Shown: in pieces, positions 52,895-60,708 of the stretch
Layout of the letters: every line of letters begins with the position of its first letter
How positions within the stretch are numbered: position 1 is the stretch's first letter
Source: Atopostipes sp963558565
GTDB taxonomy: Bacteria > Bacillota > Bacilli > Lactobacillales > Carnobacteriaceae_A
Reading direction: 5' to 3'
Length of the DNA: 64,000 nt
NCBI GenBank assembly: GCA_963558565.1
Contig: CAUWGX010000001.1
Coordinates: 1 to 64,000 of the forward strand
Made by a program: the position numbers and the translations under genes
The notes under the pieces: model-generated
What the model saw: only the letters and a program-made list of their open reading frames with translations
The model's database searches: none
Told to the model about the DNA's origin: nothing

Positions 52895-54685
52895 ATGACA
52901 AGAACAATATATTGTGGACATATCAGAAAAGAGCATGTCGGAAAAACAGTTAAATTAGACGGTTGGGTCCAAAAAAGACGAGACCTGGGTGGAATGATTT
53001 TCATTGATTTACGGGACACCACAGGTTTTGTCCAAGTGGTTTTTAATGCTGATGAGAAAGCAGAACTTTTAGAAATTGCTGAAACGCTACGGGCAGAGTA
53101 TGTAATTGAAGTGGAAGGAACCGTTGTAGAACGTTTAGAAGGTACAGCTAATCCAAACATGGCAACAGGAGAAGTTGAAATTGAAGCATCTGCTGTGAAG
53201 ATTTTAAATAAAGCAAAAACACCATCTTTCGAGATCAAGAATGACTTGAATGTTGCGGATGATATTCGACTAAAATACCGTTATCTCGATTTACGTCGAA
53301 CACGAATGCAAGAAAACATTCGTATCCGACACAAAACAAAACGAGCGATCCATAATTTCTTAGATAATGATCACTTTATCGATATTGAAACACCTTATTT
53401 AACGAAATCTACACCAGAAGGCGCACGCGATTATTTAGTTCCTTCTCGTGTACATCCAGGTGAGTTTTTCGCTTTACCGCAGTCCCCACAACTGTTTAAA
53501 CAGTTATTGATGGGTTCAGGTTTTGACCGCTATTATCAAATTGTACGTTGTTTCCGCGACGAAGATTTAAGAGGAGACCGACAACCAGAATTTACACAAG
53601 TAGATATTGAAACAAGCTTCATGTCGGAAGAAGAAATCCGTCAAGGGACAGAAGACATGTTAAAATATGTCGTCAAAGAAGTAAAAGGATTAGAAATAAC
53701 AGAAGACTTCCCGATGATTACTTATGACGAAGCAATGGAGCAATATGGTAGTGATAAACCAGATATTCGATTTGATATGAAATTAAAAGACGTAGGAGAG
53801 GTTGTTGAAGATTCTGATTTCCGTGTATTTACCTCAGTTCTTGAAACAGGAGGCGCCGTTAAAGGGTTAGCTGTAAAAGGCGGAGCAGATGCCTTTACTC
53901 GTAAACAAATTGATGCACTAGAAGACATAGCTAAAGTACATGATGCAAAAGGCTTGGCTTGGATGAAAGTGACGTCTGAAGGCTTGACAGGACCAATTTC
54001 TAAATTCTTTAGCGATGAAGAACTACAAAATAATTTATTAGAAGCGATGGATGCTGAAGAAGGAGACTTATTATTATTCGTTGCCGATGAAAAACAAGTT
54101 GTTTCTGAGGCATTAGGTGCTCTGCGTGTTCATTTAGGAAAAGAATTAGAATTATATAATCCTGAAGAATTAGCTTTTGTTTGGGTCATTGATTGGCCAC
54201 TGTTGGAATATGATGAAGAATTAGAACGTTATGTGGCTGCCCACCATCCATTCACGCGACCAAAAGAAGAAGATATTGAAAAACTAGCGACTCACCCAGA
54301 AGAAGTGTATGCGCAAGCTTATGATATCGTCTTAAATGGTTACGAAATAGGAGGCGGTTCTTTACGTATTCATGAAAAAGAATTGCAAGAGCAAATGTTT
54401 AAAACTTTAGGCTTTACCCAAGAAGAAGCAGAAAACCAATTTGGTTTCTTACTTGAAGCCCTTGAATATGGTTTCCCACCGCATGGAGGAATTGCTTTAG
54501 GTTTAGACCGTTTTGTGATGATTTTAGCGGGAGAACCAAATATCCGAGAAGTCATTCCGTTTCCAAAGAATGGACGAGCAGCGGATCCATTAACAGATGC
54601 ACCAACAGTTGTATCAAACAAACAGCTTGAAGAACTTTCGTTGCAGGTAACAACTACTGTGGAAGATACTGAAGAAAATAATTAA
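52895..54685 (+). CDS. aspS: Aspartyl-tRNA synthetase
   Basis: Class IIb synthetase for tRNA-Asp, 596 residues. OB-fold anticodon domain (KLDGWVQKRRDLGGMIFIDL), motif 2 RYYQIVRCFRDEDLRGDRQP, and QVDIETSFMS. The bacterial GAD insertion domain (~300-410) and motif 3 GIALGLDRFVMIL follow. The anticodon domain has the sequence type seen in both discriminating and non-discriminating enzymes, so which it is I cannot say. ATG follows GAGGAATAAAA. Third gene, nfo, follows by 12 bases. Confidence 0.97.
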   Translation: MTRTIYCGHIRKEHVGKTVKLDGWVQKRRDLGGMIFIDLRDTTGFVQVVFNADEKAELLEIAETLRAEYVIEVEGTVVERLEGTANPNMATGEVEIEASAVKILNKAKTPSFEIKNDLNVADDIRLKYRYLDLRRTRMQENIRIRHKTKRAIHNFLDNDHFIDIETPYLTKSTPEGARDYLVPSRVHPGEFFALPQSPQLFKQLLMGSGFDRYYQIVRCFRDEDLRGDRQPEFTQVDIETSFMSEEEIRQGTEDMLKYVVKEVKGLEITEDFPMITYDEAMEQYGSDKPDIRFDMKLKDVGEVVEDSDFRVFTSVLETGGAVKGLAVKGGADAFTRKQIDALEDIAKVHDAKGLAWMKVTSEGLTGPISKFFSDEELQNNLLEAMDAEEGDLLLFVADEKQVVSEALGALRVHLGKELELYNPEELAFVWVIDWPLLEYDEELERYVAAHHPFTRPKEEDIEKLATHPEEVYAQAYDIVLNGYEIGGGSLRIHEKELQEQMFKTLGFTQEEAENQFGFLLEALEYGFPPHGGIALGLDRFVMILAGEPNIREVIPFPKNGRAADPLTDAPTVVSNKQLEELSLQVTTTVEDTEENN

Positions 54686-54697
54686 AGGAGAAATTGG

Positions 54698-55609
54698 ATG
54701 GTACTTTTAGGCTCACATGTTAGTATGAAAGCTCCCTATTCTGTACTGGGGTCAGTGAAAGAAGCGGTATCCTATAACGCAAATACTTTTATGATTTATA
54801 CTGGGGCTCCTCAAAATACACGTCGTCGTGCAATTGAAGACCTGAAAATCCCCGAAGCTCATGAAGCAATGCAAGAATACAATATTGATTTAGAAGATAT
54901 TGTCATTCATGCGCCGTATATTGTAAATTTAGGGAATACGTATAAACCTGATAATTTTGAATTTGCGATTGAATTTATGCAAGACGAAATTAAACGGGCA
55001 GACGCTATTGGTGCTACTCAGATGACCATGCACCCTGGTGCTCATGTAGGAGCAGGTCCTGAAGCAGGCATTGAGAAAATTGCCGAAGGATTAAATCGGA
55101 TTTTAACGCCGGAGCAAAATGTGCAAATTGCTTTGGAAACAATGGCTGGAAAAGGAACAGAAATTGGTCGTTCTTTTGAAGAACTCGCACAAATTATTGA
55201 ACGAGTAGATTTAGAAGATAAATTATCGGTTACTTTAGATACTTGTCATACGAATGATGCAGGCTATCCAATCCGCGATGATTTTGATTGGGTACTTGAT
55301 GAATTTGATCGTATCATTGGTTTAGATCGTTTGAAAGTTATCCATGTCAATGATTCAAAAAATCCTCAAGGTGCTGCAAAAGATCGTCACGCAAACATTG
55401 GCTTTGGCGAAATTGGCTTTGATGCTTTGAATTATGTCGTACATCATCCAACCTTAGTGCATCTACCGAAAATTTTAGAAACACCTTTCGTTGGGGAAGA
55501 TAAGAAAAATAAAAAAGCGCCTTATGCTCATGAAATCCAAATGCTAAAAGCTCAAACGTTTAACGAAGATTTACTTGAAGATATTATGAATGAGACACCC
55601 GTCAATTAA
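54698..55609 (+). CDS. nfo: Deoxyribonuclease IV (endonuclease IV)
   Basis: AP endonuclease of base-excision repair with a three-zinc site, 303 residues. Metal-ligand motifs in order: VIHAPYIVNLGN, MHPGAHVGAGPE, ALETMAGKGTE, TLDTCHTNDAGY, VIHVNDSKNPQGAAKDRHAN and the Glu in ILETPF. ATG follows AAAGGAGAAA. Likely cotranscribed with hisS-aspS. Confidence 0.96.
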   Translation: MVLLGSHVSMKAPYSVLGSVKEAVSYNANTFMIYTGAPQNTRRRAIEDLKIPEAHEAMQEYNIDLEDIVIHAPYIVNLGNTYKPDNFEFAIEFMQDEIKRADAIGATQMTMHPGAHVGAGPEAGIEKIAEGLNRILTPEQNVQIALETMAGKGTEIGRSFEELAQIIERVDLEDKLSVTLDTCHTNDAGYPIRDDFDWVLDEFDRIIGLDRLKVIHVNDSKNPQGAAKDRHANIGFGEIGFDALNYVVHHPTLVHLPKILETPFVGEDKKNKKAPYAHEIQMLKAQTFNEDLLEDIMNETPVN

Positions 55610-55616
55610 TGATATT

Positions 55617-55655
55617 GAAAGCATAAGAAGGAGTAATTCTTTTTTATGCTTTTTC
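55617..55655 (+). terminator. Terminator after nfo
   Basis: AAAGCATAA pairs with TTATGCTTT (9 bp), with GAA/TTC continuing past a bulge, then tttttc. Confidence 0.8.
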
Positions 55656-55711
55656 TTTATTTGTTTATAGAGTCAATACTCTAGCTGAAGGATTTATTGA
55701 GGAGTTATAAA

Positions 55712-56125
55712 ATGTTAAAAAATTTGAAATGGAAACTTGCCCGATTGATGTATGGTCGTTATGGGGTAGATCAATTATATATCGCAAGTGGTATTCTTTT
55801 TATTGTCTTACAATTGCTACAACTTTTTGTGAAAATTCCCTTTTTGAATATCTTTTTACTCATCTTTCTTGTATGGATTTTGTATCGCGCCTTTTCCAAA
55901 AATATCTTAGCGCGACAAGCAGAAAATCAAAAATTTATGAAGTTTGTCCATTCAGCAAAAGCAAAATGGAAAATGAGTACTCGAAGATTTAAAGATATTC
56001 GCTCACATCGTTATCGTAAATGCCCTGAATGTAACACAACTTTACGTTTACCCCGGAAAACAGGTACTCATAAAACTCGTTGTCCGCGCTGTAAACATTT
56101 ATTTGAAGTGAAGATTCGAATTTAA
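55712..56125 (+). CDS. Membrane protein with C-terminal zinc ribbon
   Basis: 137 residues. Two membrane segments lie at about 25-42 and 47-65. A basic linker follows (STRRFKDIRSHRYRK), then a C-terminal zinc ribbon CPECNTTLRLPRKTG...TRCPRCKHLFEVKI (two CPxC pairs). I do not know its function; similar small proteins are annotated as zinc-ribbon membrane proteins in Lactobacillales. ATG at 55712 follows GAGGAG. Monocistronic between two terminators. Confidence 0.82.
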   Translation: MLKNLKWKLARLMYGRYGVDQLYIASGILFIVLQLLQLFVKIPFLNIFLLIFLVWILYRAFSKNILARQAENQKFMKFVHSAKAKWKMSTRRFKDIRSHRYRKCPECNTTLRLPRKTGTHKTRCPRCKHLFEVKIRI

Positions 56126-56145
56126 ATCCCGGATAATGGAAATGA

Positions 56146-56180
56146 AGCATAGGATATAGTCAATATCCTATGCTTTTTGG
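56146..56180 (+). terminator. Terminator after the zinc-ribbon protein
   Basis: A perfect 12-bp stem (agcataggatat / atatcctatgct), 5-nt loop, then ttttgg. Confidence 0.92.
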
Positions 56181-56260
56181 GTATTTTCTGATTGATTCTC
56201 TGTTGCTTTTTTAGTGATTTAAAAAGAAAATGAACTATCCCAAATGAAAGAAATTAGCTT

Positions 56261-56282
56261 TTTCCTATGTTATAATAGGAAA
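56261..56282 (+). promoter_or_regulatory. miaA -10 region within a perfect dyad
   Basis: TGt-TATAAT (56268-56276), an extended -10 without a clear -35, lies inside TTTCCTAT-N6-ATAGGAAA, a perfect 8+8 inverted repeat. Confidence 0.6.
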
Positions 56283-56327
56283 AGTAATAGAGAACGAAGA
56301 AAGATTGATGGAGGAACATTCGCAAAC

Positions 56328-57269
56328 ATGAAAGAAAAAATTGTAGTGATTGTTGGACCAACAGCCGTTGGGAAAACATCGTTTAGTCTAGAAGTAGCAA
56401 AAAAATTTAATGGCGAAATTATTAGTGGCGACTCAATGCAAGTCTATAAACATTTAGACATTGGAACAGCCAAAGTAACCTCGGAAGAAATGGGCGATAT
56501 TCCTCATCATTTAATTGATGTTAAAGAAATTGATCAATCCTACACGGTTTCTGACTTTCAAGAAGATGCGGGAAAGCAAATTGAAGATATAGCTAAAAGA
56601 AATCATCTCCCAATTATTGTAGGTGGTACAGGTTTATATATTGAGTCTTTATTATATCCGGTTTCTCATAGTGAAGCTGAACCAAATCTCGCTTTACGAA
56701 GCGAATTTGAGCAATTCGCTGAAGATCATGGAAATCAAACATTATGGCAGCGGTTAAATGAAATTGATCCAAAAGCTGCTGAGAAAATCCATCCAAATAA
56801 TGTTCGGCGAGTGGTTAGAGCATTAGAAGTTTATTATGAAACAGGTCAGCTCTTTTCAACTTTTCAAAATGAAAAGAAAAACAAAGAAGCGGAATATGAT
56901 GCCTTTATTATTGGTTTAAATACCGAGAGGCCATTACTTTATGAACGGATTAATAAACGAGTAGACCTAATGATGGCGAATGGATTACTCAAAGAAGCGC
57001 GGAGACTATGGGGAGAGTTAGGACCAGAGCCAGAGAGTCAAAGTACAAAAGGAATTGGGTATAAAGAATTATTTGGCTATTTTAATGAAGAAACCACTCT
57101 GGAAGAAGCAACGGCGCTGATTAAACGAAATTCTAGACGCTACGCTAAAAGACAATTAACTTGGTTTCGAAATCGTTTTGAAAATGTTCATTGGTATGAC
57201 TTGATACTAAAACCAGAGGAAGAAGCAGAGAGTTTAGAGAAAATAAAAAGATTTCTAGAGGATGAATAA
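56328..57269 (+). CDS. miaA: tRNA dimethylallyltransferase
   Basis: Adds the dimethylallyl group to A37 of tRNAs reading UNN codons. 313 residues. P-loop GPTAVGKTSF, GDSMQVYKHLDIGTAK with the catalytic Asp, PHHLIDV, IVGGTGLYIESLL, and RRYAKRQLTWFRN. The ATG at 56328 is 12 bases from GGAGGA, a long spacing; no better in-frame start lies between. Start of a miaA-hflX-recX-mutY-pbp run. Confidence 0.96.
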   Translation: MKEKIVVIVGPTAVGKTSFSLEVAKKFNGEIISGDSMQVYKHLDIGTAKVTSEEMGDIPHHLIDVKEIDQSYTVSDFQEDAGKQIEDIAKRNHLPIIVGGTGLYIESLLYPVSHSEAEPNLALRSEFEQFAEDHGNQTLWQRLNEIDPKAAEKIHPNNVRRVVRALEVYYETGQLFSTFQNEKKNKEAEYDAFIIGLNTERPLLYERINKRVDLMMANGLLKEARRLWGELGPEPESQSTKGIGYKELFGYFNEETTLEEATALIKRNSRRYAKRQLTWFRNRFENVHWYDLILKPEEEAESLEKIKRFLEDE

Positions 57270-57270
57270 T

Positions 57271-58509
57271 ATGGAAAGACCACATGAAAAAGCAGTATTA
57301 GCTGCTGTGCAAACAACTGAATCAAATGAAGGCTTTAACTACTCACTTGATGAATTAGCCCAGCTTGTTGAAAATACAGGGGTTGAACCTGTGGGGGTAG
57401 TAACTCAAAAAAGAGAAACAGTCGATAATCGTACGTTGATCGGAAAAGGGAAATTGCAAGAATTGAAACATTTAGTTGAAGAATTAGACGCTTCAACGAT
57501 TGTATTTAACCAGGAGTTATCACCAAGCCAGGTGCGTAATATTCAAGAAGAGATTGATGTTAAAATCTTAGACCGTATCCAGGTTATTTTAGACATATTT
57601 GCTTTAAGAGCGACGAGTAAAGAAGGTAGTTTACAAGTACAACTTGCGCAATTAAACTATTTACTTCCCCGTTTAGTCGGACATGGAATTAACATGTCAC
57701 GTCTTGGTGGTGGTATTGGGACACGAGGTCCTGGGGAGACAAAATTAGAGACAGATCGTCGTCATATTAATCGGCAAATTACTGAAATTAAAAGAGAACT
57801 GAAAAAAGTGGCTGAGCATCGTAATAGAAGCCGTGAACAACGTCAACGAAGTAATTTATTCCGGATTGGTTTAATTGGTTATACCAACTCTGGTAAATCC
57901 ACAGTGTTGAATGCTTTAACAGATAGTACAACGTATCAACGAGACGAATTATTTGCGACTTTAGATCCCATTACACGAAAATTAGAGTTGAAATCTGGTC
58001 TGCAAGTGACCTTAACGGATACCGTTGGTTTTATACAAGACTTACCGACTCAATTAATTGAAGCTTTTCAATCGACTTTGGAAGAAACAAGAGATGTTGA
58101 TCTATTATTACATGTTGTGGATGCATCTTCTCCGAATATTGAAAGTCACGAAGATACGGTATTAGAAATTATGAAGAATTTAGAAATGGATACTATTCCA
58201 ATGTTGACTGTTTATAACAAAAAAGATCTCGTGCAGGGCGAATTTTATCCCACTCTCTTTCCGAATGTGATTATCTCAGCGCTCGATCCTGCTGACCAAG
58301 AATTACTTTTAGAAAGAATTGAAGCAGCTATTCAAGAACAATTGGAATATTATTCTTATTCGATTCCGGCTGATCGGGGGGATCTCTTAGCACAGTTAAA
58401 AAGAGAGACCTTAATTTCCAATCAAGCGTTCAACAAAGAAACTCAGGAATATGAAATAGAAGGTTACGCTAAAGATATCGGATGGTTAAATTATATAATT
58501 GATCAATAA
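57271..58509 (+). CDS. hflX: Ribosome-associated GTPase HflX
   Basis: GTPase that splits stalled or hibernating 70S ribosomes. 412 residues. N-terminal HflX domain (LIGKGKLQELK, DRIQVILDIFALRA), the glycine-rich RLGGGIGTRGPGETKLE, coiled segment, then the G domain: GYTNSGKST, ATLDPITR, DTVGFIQDLP, and NKKD. A C-terminal domain follows. ATG at 57271 has GAGG nine bases upstream; ATG at 57262 overlaps miaA and that site. Confidence 0.95.
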   Translation: MERPHEKAVLAAVQTTESNEGFNYSLDELAQLVENTGVEPVGVVTQKRETVDNRTLIGKGKLQELKHLVEELDASTIVFNQELSPSQVRNIQEEIDVKILDRIQVILDIFALRATSKEGSLQVQLAQLNYLLPRLVGHGINMSRLGGGIGTRGPGETKLETDRRHINRQITEIKRELKKVAEHRNRSREQRQRSNLFRIGLIGYTNSGKSTVLNALTDSTTYQRDELFATLDPITRKLELKSGLQVTLTDTVGFIQDLPTQLIEAFQSTLEETRDVDLLLHVVDASSPNIESHEDTVLEIMKNLEMDTIPMLTVYNKKDLVQGEFYPTLFPNVIISALDPADQELLLERIEAAIQEQLEYYSYSIPADRGDLLAQLKRETLISNQAFNKETQEYEIEGYAKDIGWLNYIIDQ

Positions 58510-58536
58510 AGGTACTGAATTAAAGGGTGATCATGA

Positions 58537-59478
58537 ATGGACCAAGAAAACAAGCTCATAAATTTAAATGAAGAAGTAAAGCCAGAAAAAACGAAGCCGT
58601 CTAAAAAGAAAACTGCCAAGAAAACAGTGTCAACTAAAAGGTCAGAAACAGAAAAAGAAATGCCAACACAAGAGGTTAAATCATTTCGAATGATTTCAAA
58701 AATTGAACCTCAAAAAAGAAAAGGGCGCTATAACATTTATGTGAATGATACGTTTGCGTTTGGGGTAGATGAGGAAGTTTTAATTCGTTTTGAATTAAAA
58801 AAAGGTCTGCACGTCCCTAAAGAACTACAAGAAAAAATTGAAAATGAAGATTCTTTTTATAAAGCGTACCAAAAAACACTCAATTATCTTAGTTACTCTT
58901 TGCGCACGGAGAAACAAGTGCGAGACTATCTGTTCAAAAATGAGCTCGGGCATTATAGTGAGCGCATCCTTTCTGACTTAAAAGCAGCAAAACTTCTGGA
59001 TGATTTAGTTTATGCTGAAAGTTATGTTCGCTCGATGGCTAATGTGAATCAAAAAGGCCCGCGGAATATCGAACAAGAATTAAAACAAAGAGGTGTGGCT
59101 GAGTCGCATATTTTAACGGCTCTTGATGAGTATCCAGAGGAACAAGAATTAGAAAATGCGATTGATTTAGCTGAAAAGAAATGGTCGAAAACAAAAAACA
59201 ACTCTGAGTTCGAAACGATTCAAAAAGTTAAAAAGTATTTAGTCAATAAAGGCTATAGTTTTGAGGTGGCAGACCAAGCGGTGGCGGCAATTGACACCGA
59301 AAAAGATACAGAAGAAGAATATCAAGCCCTTGAAAAACAAGCTAATAAGGCGCACCGGCGCTATGCTAGAAAGTATGAAGGTTATGAATTAAACCAAAGA
59401 CTAAGAGCTTATATGTACTCAAAGGGCTATCCAAATGAATTAATTAATCGTTATTTTGATGAGAGGGAAATGGAATAA
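58537..59478 (+). CDS. recX: Regulatory protein RecX
   Basis: Modulator of RecA filaments. 313 residues, longer than common RecX because of a Lys-rich N-terminal extension (about 1-50, KPEKTKPSKKKTAKKT) and three-helix repeats typical of Firmicutes. Family segments: YSLRTEKQVRDYL, SERILSDLKAAKLLDDLVYAESYVRS, KGPRNIEQELKQRGV and RLRAYMYSKGYPNELINRYF. ATG follows AGGGTGATCATGA-like context (GGGTGATC). Next to mutY, one base after its stop. Confidence 0.92.
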   Translation: MDQENKLINLNEEVKPEKTKPSKKKTAKKTVSTKRSETEKEMPTQEVKSFRMISKIEPQKRKGRYNIYVNDTFAFGVDEEVLIRFELKKGLHVPKELQEKIENEDSFYKAYQKTLNYLSYSLRTEKQVRDYLFKNELGHYSERILSDLKAAKLLDDLVYAESYVRSMANVNQKGPRNIEQELKQRGVAESHILTALDEYPEEQELENAIDLAEKKWSKTKNNSEFETIQKVKKYLVNKGYSFEVADQAVAAIDTEKDTEEEYQALEKQANKAHRRYARKYEGYELNQRLRAYMYSKGYPNELINRYFDEREME

Positions 59479-60684
59479 TTGTTTGAAATTAAGTATACAA
59501 AAGAAGAATTAAAAGAAAAATTTAATATTGAAATGTGGTCTGAAGATAAGATTCAAGCTTTCCAAGAGATTTTATTTGATTGGTATGATCAACAAGAAGC
59601 TGAGCATGATTTTCCGTGGCGAGAAACCAATGACCCTTATGCTATCTGGATTTCAGAAATTATGCTGCAACAAACGAGGACAGATACCGTCATTCCTTAT
59701 TTTGAAAGATTTCTAGAGGCTTTTCCAACGATCGAAGATTTAGCGGAAGCCCCTGAAGACCAAGTCTTGAAAATGTGGGAAGGTCTTGGATATTATTCGC
59801 GAGCTCGGAATTTAAAAGAAGCTGCTATGCAAATTATGCTGCATTATGATGGGGTTTTTCCGGATACTCCAAAAGAGATGTTAAAACTTAAAGGAATTGG
59901 TCCTTATACTGCTGGTGCGATTAGCAGTATGGCTTTTGGTTTACCGACACCGGCTATTGATGGGAATTTGATGCGTGTGCTTAGTCGTTTATTTGAAATT
60001 GATTTAGATATTACGAAAGCTAAAAATCGCAAAGTATTTGAAACGGTTGCTTTGTATCTAATCGATGAAGAACGTCCAGGTGATTTTAACCAAGCTTTGA
60101 TGGATTTAGGTCGTACAGTTTGTACGCCTAAAAATTATTTCCCAGAGATGTCACCGGTGAAGGAATTTAATGCTTCCTATATTAATGAAACTTGGCATAA
60201 ATACCCGGTGAAGAAAGCGAAAAATAAACCGAAGCCAGTGACTTATGTTGCCCTCGTCATTCAAAATGAACAAGGTGAATATTTACTTGAACGACGTCCC
60301 GAAAAAGGACTCCTAGCAAATATGTGGCAATTTCCACTCATTAATGTAGAGAAAATTATTTCGGATGGGACATGGAAGCCATTTCAGCCAGTTATTTTGG
60401 AAGACTTGGATCAAGAGCAACAAGAATTTATCGAAGAATATGTCCAAGAAAATTATCAAGTACCGGTGACCATTGCTCCGCAGACAGTGGGAGTAGTTGA
60501 ACATATTTTTAGTCATTTAAAGTGGACCGTTTCAATTTATGATGGTGCAAAAGTAGATCGCATTCTGACGGATGACTTGCCTGAAAATTGTGTTTGGGTG
60601 CATCCCAATGACTTTGATCATTATACTTTTCCGACCATCCAGAAAAAAATATGGAAGAATTTTACTGAAATCACACTGTTTTAA
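59479..60684 (+). CDS. mutY: A/G-specific adenine glycosylase MutY, iron-sulfur cluster lost
   Basis: Removes adenine mispaired with 8-oxoguanine. 401 residues. Catalytic Glu60 (ISEIMLQQTRTDTVIPY) and Asp161 in PTPAIDGNLMRVLSRLF are intact, with helix-hairpin-helix LKGIGPYTAGAI. In the 4Fe-4S loop only the first cysteine (Cys215, RTVCTPKN) remains; the other three positions read P, S and N (YFPEMSPVKEFNAS). Cluster-less MutY proteins are known from lactic acid bacteria. The Nudix-like C-terminal domain (YLLERRPEKGLLANMWQFPL) is present. Start TTG directly after recX; its ribosome site is poor. Confidence 0.94.
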   Translation: MFEIKYTKEELKEKFNIEMWSEDKIQAFQEILFDWYDQQEAEHDFPWRETNDPYAIWISEIMLQQTRTDTVIPYFERFLEAFPTIEDLAEAPEDQVLKMWEGLGYYSRARNLKEAAMQIMLHYDGVFPDTPKEMLKLKGIGPYTAGAISSMAFGLPTPAIDGNLMRVLSRLFEIDLDITKAKNRKVFETVALYLIDEERPGDFNQALMDLGRTVCTPKNYFPEMSPVKEFNASYINETWHKYPVKKAKNKPKPVTYVALVIQNEQGEYLLERRPEKGLLANMWQFPLINVEKIISDGTWKPFQPVILEDLDQEQQEFIEEYVQENYQVPVTIAPQTVGVVEHIFSHLKWTVSIYDGAKVDRILTDDLPENCVWVHPNDFDHYTFPTIQKKIWKNFTEITLF

Positions 60685-60708
60685 AATAGATGGAGGCATA
60701 AAAGAGGC

